Origin: Massilia eurypsychrophila
GTDB taxonomy: Bacteria > Pseudomonadota > Gammaproteobacteria > Burkholderiales > Burkholderiaceae_D
DNA length: 64,000 nucleotides
Assembly: GCF_002760655.1 (NCBI RefSeq)
Contig: NZ_PDOC01000005.1
Span: 186,001-250,000, forward strand
Reading direction: 5' to 3'
The notes below the pieces were generated by a model. That model was given only the letters and a program-made list of their open reading frames with translations, searched no databases and was not told the DNA's origin. Of the stretch, positions 34,406 to 43,333 are shown one piece after another. Position 1 is the stretch's first letter. Each line of letters opens with the position of its first letter. The position numbers and the translations under genes were made by a program.

Positions 34406-36421
34406 TTACGCCGCAACTAGCTTGCGCAACCACCCAAGCAGCACACCGGGCAACAGCTCCGCACGCTGCAGCAGCGCATATGCGTGCTCGCCGAACACAG
34501 CTGGAAGGTAGTTCGCCGCATGGCGGTCGATGGTCAGGCAAAATGGCGAAATGCCTTGCAGCCGCGCTTCGGTGACGGCCTGTCGCAGGTCCTCGACGCC
34601 ATATCGACCATCGTACTCATCCACATCGTTCGGTCTGCCATCGGACAACAGGATCAGCAGTTTGTGTTCCGCGCCCTGGGCCATCAGTTCAGCGCTCGCA
34701 TGGCGCAACGCGGCCCCGGCCCTGGTGTAATTTTCAGGTTCAAGCCCGGCGATGCGCAAGGCAATGTCTTGGTTGTACGATTCGTTAAACCCCTTGATTG
34801 CCCGCACCACCACGCCATGGGGGCCTTCACCCGAAAATCCAGTCACGCTAAACGGTTCGCCGAGCCCATCGAGTGCCACGCACACCATCAGCAGCGCCTC
34901 GCGTTCGACGTCGATCACTCTGCACTGTCCGGATACCCAACCGTCCGTTGAGCCGCTGATATCGACTAGCAGCGTGACGGCAATGTCACGCCGACCGCGC
35001 CGCTCGCTTTCGTACAGCCGCTGTTCGAGGCGCCCGCCCGCCCTGATCTGCGCCTGGTTGTCGATCCATCCCTGGATGTCGATCTCGTCCCCATCGAGCT
35101 GGCGCCGCAGCCTGGTGCGCTGCGCCCGCAATAGTTCGAACTGGCGGCGAATTGCCTGCAGCATTTCGGCATGCTTGTGGAAAATGGCGTCGACCATGGC
35201 CTGCGGTCCCGGCATGGCGGTGCACACGGTGACGGTGGCGCCGGGGTCCTTGTAGGACGCGCTGCGCCAATCCCATTCCGGGTAGACGCTGACCTCGCAG
35301 TCGGCGGCATGGACTGACGCTGCGAGGTCCCTGGCTTGCTGTTCCGGCGGATCATCCGACAGCAGAACTTCGCGCGTCGCGCCCGGGGTTGACACCAAGC
35401 GCGCCTCGGGGAGCTCCGACAGGGCGTCGGCAAAATCGTCGGCGGCGGTATCGGTATCGCGGTCCGTAGGGCGCTGCATCCCCATCGCGTCTTCAGCCTG
35501 CTCGTGTGGCTGGGCCGTCTGGACCATCATCGGTCCGGGCGAGGCGTCATCATCCTCGCCCTCAACCGGCTTGCGTGCTTGCGGACGCCGCACTAGCCGT
35601 CCGATGCGCGGCAGCCCGGCGCCAATATCATCAGCATCCTTGCCAAGCTTGCCGTGCGCCTGTGTCACGGGCGGCTCGACGAACTCGCCCAGCCAGTAGT
35701 CCTTGACCAGCACACGCCCCCGCAGTTGCTGAACTTCGGCGCTTAGCGTGGATGCAAGGCGCTGCGCTTGCGCGAGGACTTCGGTAGCACTTGCCGGGCC
35801 ATGCGTAGTTTCCATGTCCTCCGATTGCGCCGCCTGCACCATGCGTTCAATGTCGTGCAGCTGCGCAGGCAGCGTGCGCAGCGGCGGCCGGGCTGCCATC
35901 GAGGCCAGCCGGAAGCGCTGGAGCGGCGCCGAGATGCCCGGCAACAGTCGAACAAGCTCGTCGTCTGAGGCGCGCGCCTCAAGGATGTGATAGCAGGCTT
36001 GCAGCACGGCACTTTGCCCGTACGGGAAGTGCTGGGCGCTTCCCCGCCCGGCGCGCATCGCCTGTTGCAGCAGCATCAACCGGTAGCGCTCGGTCGTGCT
36101 GGCGTCGCTTTCCGCCATATCAAAACTGCGCGGCAGCCAGATGCTAGCTCCGTCCGTTGCGGGAAGGGCCAGTGGTGCCGGTGGAGCTTCGTGGCGCCTG
36201 ATGAGCTTGTCTAGCCACGTGCGCGGCGCTGGCGCTTGCGCCGGCCGCAGGCGAAACCCGCGCCCGAACACCGCATTGGCCAGCAGGTCCAGGCGGGGCG
36301 CCACGTCGGCCAGTTCAACCTGGCGCGGGCGTTCGCGGTGCCGGTGGCGCCGCCATAAATTCTGGACAAAGATAGTGCCATGCCGGGCGACATCGGTAAT
36401 GACGTCTTCTGCCTCTGCCAT
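34406..36421 (-). CDS. norD: Nitric oxide reductase activation protein NorD
   Basis: The 671-residue cytoplasmic protein has a C-terminal von Willebrand A domain (about 465-660) with the MIDAS motif DISGS and LLILLSDGRPND. A long acidic linker (about 280-350) precedes it. NorD works with the MoxR-like ATPase NorQ to insert the non-heme iron of NorB. It is the last gene of the nor operon, 11 bases after norQ. Confidence 0.93.
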   Translation of the reverse strand: MAEAEDVITDVARHGTIFVQNLWRRHRHRERPRQVELADVAPRLDLLANAVFGRGFRLRPAQAPAPRTWLDKLIRRHEAPPAPLALPATDGASIWLPRSFDMAESDASTTERYRLMLLQQAMRAGRGSAQHFPYGQSAVLQACYHILEARASDDELVRLLPGISAPLQRFRLASMAARPPLRTLPAQLHDIERMVQAAQSEDMETTHGPASATEVLAQAQRLASTLSAEVQQLRGRVLVKDYWLGEFVEPPVTQAHGKLGKDADDIGAGLPRIGRLVRRPQARKPVEGEDDDASPGPMMVQTAQPHEQAEDAMGMQRPTDRDTDTAADDFADALSELPEARLVSTPGATREVLLSDDPPEQQARDLAASVHAADCEVSVYPEWDWRSASYKDPGATVTVCTAMPGPQAMVDAIFHKHAEMLQAIRRQFELLRAQRTRLRRQLDGDEIDIQGWIDNQAQIRAGGRLEQRLYESERRGRRDIAVTLLVDISGSTDGWVSGQCRVIDVEREALLMVCVALDGLGEPFSVTGFSGEGPHGVVVRAIKGFNESYNQDIALRIAGLEPENYTRAGAALRHASAELMAQGAEHKLLILLSDGRPNDVDEYDGRYGVEDLRQAVTEARLQGISPFCLTIDRHAANYLPAVFGEHAYALLQRAELLPGVLLGWLRKLVAA

Positions 36422-36432
36422 AAGCGGCTGTC

Positions 36433-37230
36433 CTAGATGAAGCTGGCGGCGACCAGATCGCGCATCGCACCGATCAGCACAGGCTCGTCAGACAATGGCG
36501 AGACGATCGCGGCGTAACACGCATCCTGCACGGCAATACCGCTGCCGATCAGGCGCGCGGCGGCGATCAGAAGGCGCGTACTAGGCACTTCGGCCAGACC
36601 GCGGTCGCGTAACTGTCGCAAGCGGTTTCCCAATGTCACAAGGGCGTGGGCGACACTGGCGTCGACGCCTCCCTCGTGCGCGACAATGGCAGCTTCCCGC
36701 TCAGGTGGCGGGAAGTCAAAATCAAAAGCGACGAATCGCTGGCGCGTACTTGGCTTCATGTCCTTGAGCATGCGCTGGTAACCGGGGTTGTACGACACCA
36801 CCAGCTGGAACCCCGGCGCTGCGATAACTGTCTCGCCGGTCTTGTCGATCGGCAGCATGCGCCTATGATCGCTCAACGGGTGGAGAACGACGACGGTATC
36901 CTGGCGCGCCTCCACCACCTCGTCCAGGTAGCAGATGGCGCCTTCGCGCACCGCACGGGTCAAGGGACCGTCATGCCAGGCCGTACCGTCGGTGCCAATC
37001 AAAAAGCGCCCGACCAGGTCGGCGGTGCTCAGGTCGTCGTGGCAGGAAATCGTGACCAGCGTACGCTTGAGGCGCCACGCCATGTATTCCACGAAGCGCG
37101 TCTTTCCGCAGCCAGTCGGGCCTTTCAACATCACCGCAAGCTTGCGGTGGTGGCATTGTTCAAATAACGCCACCTCGCCTGCAGTTTCAATATAGTACGG
37201 TGCGGTCGTGGAACGCTCGTCGTCCTTCAC
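36433..37230 (-). CDS. norQ: MoxR-family AAA ATPase NorQ
   Basis: About 265 residues. Walker A is GPTGCGKTRFVEYMAW (near residue 37), Walker B is CYLDEVVEA, and LVVSYNPGYQ is the sensor region. This matches NorQ/CbbQ, the ATPase that activates NorB with NorD. The GTG at 37230 is preferred: it follows the norB stop by one base and family homology (APYYIETAGEVALFE) begins shortly after. An ATG at 37260 inside norB is the alternative. Confidence 0.93.
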   Translation of the reverse strand: MKDDERSTTAPYYIETAGEVALFEQCHHRKLAVMLKGPTGCGKTRFVEYMAWRLKRTLVTISCHDDLSTADLVGRFLIGTDGTAWHDGPLTRAVREGAICYLDEVVEARQDTVVVLHPLSDHRRMLPIDKTGETVIAAPGFQLVVSYNPGYQRMLKDMKPSTRQRFVAFDFDFPPPEREAAIVAHEGGVDASVAHALVTLGNRLRQLRDRGLAEVPSTRLLIAAARLIGSGIAVQDACYAAIVSPLSDEPVLIGAMRDLVAASFI

Positions 37231-37231
37231 A

Positions 37232-38605
37232 TCAGGTCCCCGGCTTGAGCTGCAGACCATCTTCTTGGTCGCCAGCTGCTCGGTACGTCATGTCGAACCT
37301 TGGCGCGAAACGGAAGAAGTCGATAACGAACAACGCCACGCCGATGGCAAACAGCGAGCCGGTGACGAGCAGCATGACGAAGTGGATCTGGATTTTCAGC
37401 TGGGCGTCAAGGAAGCCCAGGCCCATGATGCGCTCAAGGTAGACCTGCCCGATGCCGGCAGTGGCGAACGACAACGTCATGCCGAACATGCCGCCCAACT
37501 GCAGCCAGAACGACCAGTACCCCATTGCCGTCCCTTCTTCCGGACGCTTGGTGAGGCTTGGCGCGGCGTACGTGATCATCGCCAGTACGATCATGGCGTA
37601 GGCGCCATAGAACGCGGCGTGCCCGTGCATGGCCGTGATCAGGGTCCCATGGGTCCACTTGTTGACGGCTGGGAAGGTGTGCGCGAGGCCCAGCAGTCCG
37701 GCGCCGAACAGTGTGAACACTGCGCTGCCAACGGTCCAGTGCAGGGCGAGCTTGTTGGGGTGCGACATGCCCGAACGCTTGATGGTCGAGTAGGCGAACA
37801 TGGCCATGCCAACGAGCGCGAGAGGTTCGAGCGCGCTGAAGATGCCGCCGATCGGAAGCCAGTATGCCGGCACGCCAACCCAGTAATAATGGTGCGCCGT
37901 GCCCAGGATTCCAGCGATGAACACCAGACCGACAATCACGTACAGCCATTTTTCCATTACCTCTCGGTCCGCTCCTGACAGTCGGATCAGCAGGTAAGCG
38001 AGGAAGCCGCCCTGAATCATCTCCCATACTCCCTCCACCCACAGGTGGATCGTCCACCATCGGTAGTAGATCGATACCGTATAGTTTTCGTAGTGGAGCA
38101 GGGCGGGCAAATACAGGAGCGCTGCCAGCCCGAGTCCGCCCAACAGCACGCCCTCAGTGGTGGTCAATCGGCCCGACTTCTTGATCGTCATACCTATGTT
38201 GTAAAGGAACATCAGCATGACGATAACGATGACGATCTTGTGAGGCAATGGCTGCTCGAGTAGCTTGTTTCCCGTACCCCAGCGAAACAGGTAGCCGATC
38301 ACTGCGGTAACACCCATCAGTACCCACAACACAAGCTGGATGTACGCAATCTTGGTGCTATGCAGTTCGGTGCGCGATTCGTCCGGCACCATCCAGTACG
38401 TAGCACCCATGAAGCCGCACAGCACCCAGACAATCAGCAAGTTGGTATGAATGACCTTGGTGACGTCGAAGGGAAGGATGTACAGCAAGGGGTCAGGCCC
38501 CAGGTACTTGGTGGCCGAGAGCAATCCAAACACCAGCTGCAGGCCAAAGAGGGCCAGCGCGACGGCGAAGTACCAATATGCAACAGACTGCGACTTATAT
38601 TTCAT
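37232..38605 (-). CDS. norB: Nitric oxide reductase catalytic subunit NorB
   Basis: The 457-residue membrane protein has 12 helices and belongs to the heme-copper oxidase superfamily, with the histidine ligands in VIHTNLLIVWVL, TIHLWVEGVWE, GTAHHYYWVG and AMHGHAAFYGAYAM. Glutamates around WVEGVWE are typical of NO reductases. It lacks the N-terminal extension of quinol-type qNor, so it is a cytochrome c-dependent cNor needing NorC. The ATG at 38605 is chosen (GGAG upstream). It reduces NO to N2O. Confidence 0.94.
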   Translation of the reverse strand: MKYKSQSVAYWYFAVALALFGLQLVFGLLSATKYLGPDPLLYILPFDVTKVIHTNLLIVWVLCGFMGATYWMVPDESRTELHSTKIAYIQLVLWVLMGVTAVIGYLFRWGTGNKLLEQPLPHKIVIVIVMLMFLYNIGMTIKKSGRLTTTEGVLLGGLGLAALLYLPALLHYENYTVSIYYRWWTIHLWVEGVWEMIQGGFLAYLLIRLSGADREVMEKWLYVIVGLVFIAGILGTAHHYYWVGVPAYWLPIGGIFSALEPLALVGMAMFAYSTIKRSGMSHPNKLALHWTVGSAVFTLFGAGLLGLAHTFPAVNKWTHGTLITAMHGHAAFYGAYAMIVLAMITYAAPSLTKRPEEGTAMGYWSFWLQLGGMFGMTLSFATAGIGQVYLERIMGLGFLDAQLKIQIHFVMLLVTGSLFAIGVALFVIDFFRFAPRFDMTYRAAGDQEDGLQLKPGT

Positions 38606-38658
38606 GACAAATAGCTCCGGCAATAATTTCGAATCAGGCCGGTAACCCGGCGCTCGGC

Positions 38659-39522
38659 TTATTTCAGCGAAGTGAGGTAGGCGACCAACTGGTTGATCTG
38701 GTCTGGCGTCAAGTCCTTGCCGTAGGTGTTGGGCATGAAGGACTGGCCGTTAGCTGAATACATTGCGCCCGGTACCACGTGTGCGCTCGGACTCACTACC
38801 GCTTCCCGGATATAGCCGTCGACATCGGTGGCCTTGCCCTTGTAGTCAGAGCCCGCTAGTAAGGTTGAAGTGCGCGCCACCAGGCCGGCAAGGGTGGGGC
38901 CAGCCATGTTGACGCCCGGTGCGATGGAGTGGCAGGCGGTGCAGGCAGGTGCGGCGCTGCGAAATACGCGCTCGCCGAGGGCGATCGGATTATCGGAGCT
39001 AGTCGTCGGACGCGCAGCCGGCGGGGCGCTTCCGGGCGCCTTGCCGGCACCGGCGCTGGCCGGGGCGCTGACGTCGGAACCGGGAAACGTTGCGCCGGTG
39101 ACAAGCAGGGGCCGTGGCGGCCAGCCCTGATTGTCGACATTTGAAACCCAATCGAGGAACGCGATCAGCGCGGCGATTTCCACATCGCTGATGTCCTGCT
39201 TGGGCATCAGGCGGCGGTGTTTCTGTTCGTCGTAGAATTTCGACGGGTCTTTCATGTACGCGGTCAGGTATGCTTCGCCGCGCAGCTTGGTGATCTTGGT
39301 CAGGTCAGGCGCGTAATAGGCGCCTTCCCCAAAAAGCGTATGGCAGTTGATGCAGTTATTTTTGTGCCACACGTCTTTGCCCAGCGTGACCTGAGGTGTA
39401 ATTTTGTCGGCATTCGTCAAGCGACCAAACTGGCGATGGCTATCAAGCGTCAGGCCTAGGAAGGCAACGGTGGCGACGATGGTCGAGCCGATGGCGAAAA
39501 GACGAGCTTGTCGTTTGTTCAT
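38659..39522 (-). CDS. norC: NorC cytochrome c subunit with an extra C-terminal cytochrome c domain
   Basis: 287 residues, against about 150 for classical NorC. One N-terminal membrane anchor (about 8-26) is followed by the NorC domain with heme site CINCH (about 57-61) and the family context TLFGEGAYYAPDL. A Pro/Ala/Ser linker (about 150-180) leads to a second cytochrome c domain with CTACH (about 198-202) and Met ligand candidates in GQSFMPNTYG. It should pass electrons from periplasmic donors to NorB. AGGGGA lies 7 bases upstream of the ATG. The fused second heme domain may replace a soluble cytochrome. Confidence 0.92.
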   Translation of the reverse strand: MNKRQARLFAIGSTIVATVAFLGLTLDSHRQFGRLTNADKITPQVTLGKDVWHKNNCINCHTLFGEGAYYAPDLTKITKLRGEAYLTAYMKDPSKFYDEQKHRRLMPKQDISDVEIAALIAFLDWVSNVDNQGWPPRPLLVTGATFPGSDVSAPASAGAGKAPGSAPPAARPTTSSDNPIALGERVFRSAAPACTACHSIAPGVNMAGPTLAGLVARTSTLLAGSDYKGKATDVDGYIREAVVSPSAHVVPGAMYSANGQSFMPNTYGKDLTPDQINQLVAYLTSLK

Positions 39523-39531
39523 TGCCGTCCC

Positions 39532-39651
39532 CTAGACTGAAATGGCCGGCCAATATCGGACTGAGATGACGGTGGCATAAACGATGGCACCAGCCATAAG
39601 CAAAATGACTGTGTAAGCAAATAATTTAAGGGAAAGAATCCATCGTTGCAT
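39532..39651 (-). CDS. 39-residue membrane protein at the head of the nor operon
   Basis: The frame from ATG 39651 encodes MQRWILSLKLFAYTVILLMA, then GAIVYATVISVRYWPAISV: a single transmembrane helix (about 8-31) with a positive N-terminus. CCGGAGG lies 6 bases before the ATG. The stop falls 10 bases before norC, inside its ribosome-site region, implying coupled translation. No family name is known to me. The position suggests an assembly or accessory role for NorBC. Confidence 0.65.
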   Translation of the reverse strand: MQRWILSLKLFAYTVILLMAGAIVYATVISVRYWPAISV

Positions 39652-39682
39652 AACCGCCTCCGGATTTATGTGGAATCAGAAT

Positions 39683-39699
39683 AGCATAAATACAATGCT
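39683..39699. promoter_or_regulatory. Inverted repeat upstream of the nor operon, candidate operator
   Basis: AGCAT (39683-39687), 7 bases, ATGCT (39695-39699) form a perfect dyad in AT-rich DNA about 32-48 bases before the first start codon. Half-sites containing ATGC recall NsrR-type NO-responsive operators, though the match is partial. No FNR/Dnr-type TTGAT-N4-ATCAA box was found nearby. Confidence 0.35.
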
Positions 39700-40330
39700 G
39701 ACCGGCGCTGTTCGGCCTATTCGAACGAAATGAATGTCCAAGTTATATAGCGACGTGACCCCAGCGATCGGCTGCGCCAAATAGCGCGCCATCGGTGAGT
39801 CCGGACAGTTGTCCATGCCACGCCAGCGTCGACCGGGCATAGCCGCGGGCGGGACTTCAAGAGTCGGTGACAGAACTTATCGCCCGATTTTTCGGTTTTC
39901 CTTTTGCGCCATTTATACGCATTCAATTTATAGAGACGCGGCGGGGTCGCATGAGGAAACTCAATTTAACATAATATAAATTATACGAAATCGAAGGTTT
40001 ATCTAGCTGCGCGGCGAGCTGACGAGCAAAACGGCACGAAGTTCCACGGTATTCCACTAGGCGGATCCGTCGGCTTATCAAAGCCGAACTCTTAGCCGGG
40101 CTGAGGCTAACTTGCCGCTTACCGTAGCCAGTCTTGCTCCAAGCCGCGTGGGTCTTGATGTGCGGCCTACCCTCAAAATTGAAACCAGGGACCCGATTGC
40201 CGGCCCAGGGCTGCAAGACCGCGAACAGATCGCCAGCCTGTGCGCCGCCGCTGCCGCCATGACCGCTCAACGTGCCAAGATCAGCGCGGCAGTCGACGAT
40301 GCGCGCCAGTTCGCGTGCCGTCGCCGCGCT

Positions 40331-40486
40331 TCATCGCAAACGTAAAATGGCAGGCGCACCACGTATCGGACTCAGTTCGCCGGAGCGGCGCTGCTTCGCA
40401 GGGATGCCGAGGACCACGTTCTCGGCAATCCAGTTGCGCCATTCCGGTGTCAGTTGCGCCAATGGCGCCGCAGCTTGATGTTCCAT
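40331..40486 (-). pseudogene. Possible N-terminal remnant of a 2OG-Fe(II) oxygenase-type gene
   Basis: An ATG at 40486 with GGGAG upstream opens a 51-residue frame. The start LAQLTPEWRNWIAENVVLGI resembles the leader of Burkholderiales proteins annotated as prolyl-hydroxylase-like 2OG-Fe(II) oxygenases. The resemblance ends after about 30 residues and the frame stops. This is a memory-based family match and weak. Confidence 0.3.
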
Positions 40487-40595
40487 ACCGTGCTCCCTGT
40501 TTTTTCACCACGGGCATCTTGCCACCGATCGCCCGCACGAGGTGCCGCATTGCGGTGCTACACTGGGCCATTGAAAAATAGGTATCCAGCCAGCA

Positions 40596-40718
40596 ATGAA
40601 TCAACAGATTTTCATCAGCATGGCGTCCTATGTGGAGCCCATGTTGTTCTTCACGCTAGAGGTCAGGCATACCATAACGCCCACCAGGAAACGTATTCCA
40701 TTGTGCTTGTCGGGGTGA
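40596..40718 (+). pseudogene. Possible N-terminal remnant of a GlcNAc-transferase-like glycosyltransferase
   Basis: The 40-residue frame begins MNQQIFISMASYVEPMLFFT, similar to the start of glycosyltransferases of the GlcNAc family (IFVSIASYRDP). It loses similarity after about 22 residues and stops. No nucleotide-sugar or metal-binding motif remains. The call is tentative. Confidence 0.35.
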
Positions 40719-40817
40719 CTACCTTAACGGCTAGCCGCGACATCTTCACGGTGACGGGATAGGCAGCGTGGCGGCGGCAACGATGCCGCCTCTTTCGCCT
40801 TCTGTGTCGTAGTCTCC

Positions 40818-41216
40818 TCAAGGCGGGCCATCGTCAGCGCCAAGCTTGCCCCCTCGGCCCAGCTTGGCCGGCAGTATTTTGACGAGATAGATCGTGACAG
40901 CGATGCCGATCGCCAAAAGCAGCACGGCCAGCGGGACACTGTTGAGCTTAAACGCGGAGAACGCCAGGGAGGCCCACAGCAGCGTCAAGGTAATGATCTT
41001 GGCCCGTAGCGGTATATCGACGCCCTCTTCCATATTGCGTAAATATTGCCCGAACAGGCGATTGGACAGCAGCCAGCGATGCATGCGATCTGAACCGCGC
41101 GCGAAGCACGCCGACGCTAACAGCAGGAAAGGCGTGGTGGGCAATAAAGGCAGGAAAACGCCAAGGATGGCGAGCACAACGGCAATGCAACCGACGATAT
41201 TCAGCCAAATCTTCAT
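40818..41216 (-). CDS. YbaN/DUF454 family membrane protein
   Basis: About 132 residues with three hydrophobic helices. LGVFLPLLPTTPFLLLASACFARGS is the DUF454 hallmark. The family is widespread in Proteobacteria and of unknown function. The ATG at 41216 is preferred over an immediately upstream GTG (41219). Confidence 0.9.
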   Translation of the reverse strand: MKIWLNIVGCIAVVLAILGVFLPLLPTTPFLLLASACFARGSDRMHRWLLSNRLFGQYLRNMEEGVDIPLRAKIITLTLLWASLAFSAFKLNSVPLAVLLLAIGIAVTIYLVKILPAKLGRGGKLGADDGPP

Positions 41217-41360
41217 CACTGATTATACAACTGAAGCGTAAGCGTGCGCAGTCGCTTGAAAACAGGACGGTGGGAGGTGAAACGGCGGGTGTCCAGCCAG
41301 CCCCGGACGGCGCCGGGCAGCAATTCGACTGGACACGCACAGCTGGCGCGCAGCCAGGAA

Positions 41361-41591
41361 TTAATGCAGTGCGGTTACCGCGTAACCCTTTTCGGCGATC
41401 TGCTCGGATACCTTGTTGATCGCGTAGTCGTCCAGGCTGTTGGCGCTGTCATCCATTTCAAACGCCCTGGCTTCTACCAGCCAGTCGGTGTTGGTCACTT
41501 CTTCGGGGATATTCCGGGCCTCCGGGACGGCCAAGTATGAGAACTTGCCGTCGTGCTCGGGCTCGGATCTGCGGTAAATGTCCAGGCGCAT
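41361..41591 (-). CDS. DUF6139-like small protein
   Basis: This 76-residue protein starts MRLDIYRRSEPEHDGKFSYL and contains IPEEVTNTDW and ends EKGYAVTALH, matching my recollection of DUF6139, a small betaproteobacterial family of unknown function. AGGA lies upstream of the ATG at 41591. It has no membrane segment. Confidence 0.65.
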   Translation of the reverse strand: MRLDIYRRSEPEHDGKFSYLAVPEARNIPEEVTNTDWLVEARAFEMDDSANSLDDYAINKVSEQIAEKGYAVTALH

Positions 41592-41706
41592 GATGTGTAT
41601 TCCTATCAGTGAAGACGGACCGATGCTTTCGGGGTGAAAGTGAAGTCCGAACCTCACCTTAGGCCATCAGCGCAGTGCTGTCTGTTAAGTGCTGCACACT
41701 GGGCGC

Positions 41707-41907
41707 CTAGCGGCCCGGGCCGCTACCGAGAATGCGCGCAGGCAGCATGACGATCGCACGCAACAGGTCGAACACGGCTTCGACGCCAATGCCGATCAGG
41801 CGGAATGGCAACAACAGCAGCCAGAACACCGGGTAGAGCACCAGCGCGAGCAAAGCCAGCGGCCAGCACAGGAACAACACCAGCAACCACACCAGGAAAC
41901 TCAGCAT
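41707..41907 (-). CDS. 66-residue hydrophobic membrane protein
   Basis: Two hydrophobic helices (about 3-24 and 26-45, rich in Leu, Trp and Phe) are followed by an amphipathic stretch and the tail ARILGSGPGR. TGGAG lies 7 bases before the ATG. No family is recognised. The composition and ribosome site support a real small membrane gene. Confidence 0.6.
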   Translation of the reverse strand: MLSFLVWLLVLFLCWPLALLALVLYPVFWLLLLPFRLIGIGVEAVFDLLRAIVMLPARILGSGPGR

Positions 41908-42048
41908 CTAGCGCTCCATTCAGGATGACGTTTAAGTGAGTATGACTGTAGTGCCGCGCGCTGTGTGGTGCAAATGACATGCGACGGAATGCGCGCAGGC
42001 GCCCCTGGAGGGTGAAATTCGGCGATAAGCGGGACAAGCCCCGGTGCG

Positions 42049-42297
42049 TTACTGGCCGACGCAGATGATCTTGGTGGCGTATTCGTTGGCGTTGGCTTTG
42101 CGGTTCGACGCCCAGTCGATCACTTCCTGCGCCTGGCCGACCGTCATGATCGACGCCTTTTCCTTGTTCTTGATGAAGGAAACGCCCTCGAACTTGCCTT
42201 CCTTGCTGCGCATGACTTTGGCGAACACGGGCGGCTTGCTTTCGCCATCGCTGAGTTTGTTTTGCTGGACGAGGTAACGCTGGTCGAGGTTTTCCAT
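42049..42297 (-). CDS. Hypothetical 82-residue protein
   Basis: A soluble, charged protein (MENLDQRYLVQQNKLSDGES at the start, VGQAQEVIDWASNRKANANE in the middle) with natural codon composition in this frame. No motif is recognised. It precedes no obvious partner; the methyltransferase gene ends about 110 bases upstream on the same strand. The ribosome site is weak. Confidence 0.65.
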   Translation of the reverse strand: MENLDQRYLVQQNKLSDGESKPPVFAKVMRSKEGKFEGVSFIKNKEKASIMTVGQAQEVIDWASNRKANANEYATKIICVGQ

Positions 42298-42409
42298 GGG
42301 AGGTGCTCAAAAATGTGGGGAATCAAGGACCACATTTTACGGCCTGGCGGCCAACTGCGCAGAGGAAAGCGGTCCGGCCGCGGCGGCCGAACCGAATCCT
42401 GTTGAAGAC

Positions 42410-43333
42410 TTAGGCAAACTCTGCAGTGCGCAGGGCCGGCTGGGCAACTGTTTCGACCACCAGGTCGGCGCGGATCGCTGCCTGCAGCGACGGAATCGAA
42501 CCGCCGGCGCGGTACTGGAAGCTGACCTGCAGCACATCGCCAGGCCGCGCGGCGATCGGCTGCGCCAGCGGCAGCGTCATGTAGTGGTTCAGCCAGTCGA
42601 TGGTGCTCGACTCTTCTTCGACCACGGCGAGGATGTTCTTGGTGACAAAGCGCATCGCGTTGAGCGTTCCGGCTTTTTCGATGGGGAACTTGCCTTCCCA
42701 GGCGATAAGGGTGTCGGTCGGCTGGCTGAAGTCGAGCACGCTGTAGACGGTCGGCTGGGCAAGCTCGATCGTGCCCGGGTAAATCACCGTGGTTTCCTGG
42801 AACTGGACGATTGGCGCGTAGAAGCCTTCGAAGTCGTATTCCTGCTGCAACGGCTGGACCGCCATGATGACCGCTTCCGGCAGGAAGACCGGCAACGGAC
42901 CGCCAAAGCGCGCTAGGTAGCGGCGCTTGAACGATTCCATCACTTCGACCTGCTTTTCGCGCAGCATGCCGACGTGGATCATTTCGCAAATGACGACATC
43001 GACCGGCTCCGGCGGCAGGTATTCGAAGGCATCGGCGTGGACGACCTCGACCTTGTGGCCGTTTGGGTTCATGGTCAGCATCTTGCGCGCTTCCTTGACC
43101 ATGTCCGGGTTGAATTCGACGCAGTAGACTTTGTCGGCCTTGGCCGCGGCAAACCACGACAGCACGCCGGTGCCGCCGCCGAGCTCGAGCACCTTGGCGC
43201 CAGGCTTGACGGCATAGTTGATGGCCGACTTGAAACCGTGCATGCGATTCTGGTCCATCAGCATGTTGTGGTGGTAGTGGACGGGGATGAACTGCCCCAG
43301 GTAGCAGCTTTCGATTTCGCGTTCGTTCAACAT
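42410..43333 (-). CDS. Class I methyltransferase resembling protein arginine methyltransferases
   Basis: The 307-residue enzyme starts at ATG 43333 with AAGGA 7 bases upstream. The SAM-binding motif is VLELGGGTGVLSWFAA (about 48-63), with acidic loop VYCVEFNPDM and motif VVHADAFEYLPPEPVDVVICEM. The order of motifs, the E-M after the fourth strand and the C-terminal beta-barrel-like half recall type I PRMTs, in which two glutamates hold the arginine. Whether it truly modifies arginine is unknown. It is a single-gene unit. Confidence 0.75.
   Translation of the reverse strand: MLNEREIESCYLGQFIPVHYHHNMLMDQNRMHGFKSAINYAVKPGAKVLELGGGTGVLSWFAAAKADKVYCVEFNPDMVKEARKMLTMNPNGHKVEVVHADAFEYLPPEPVDVVICEMIHVGMLREKQVEVMESFKRRYLARFGGPLPVFLPEAVIMAVQPLQQEYDFEGFYAPIVQFQETTVIYPGTIELAQPTVYSVLDFSQPTDTLIAWEGKFPIEKAGTLNAMRFVTKNILAVVEEESSTIDWLNHYMTLPLAQPIAARPGDVLQVSFQYRAGGSIPSLQAAIRADLVVETVAQPALRTAEFA

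Larger units (their letters stand above)
39700..40817. other. Region without an intact gene (decayed sequence)
   Basis: About 1.1 kb containing several open frames without ribosome sites or family features, part of it AT-rich (39900-40000). Two short fragments inside resemble the beginnings of known proteins (separate entries at 40331-40486 and 40596-40718). The rest was not recognised on either strand. It looks like a former gene region that has been eroded or rearranged. Confidence 0.5.
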
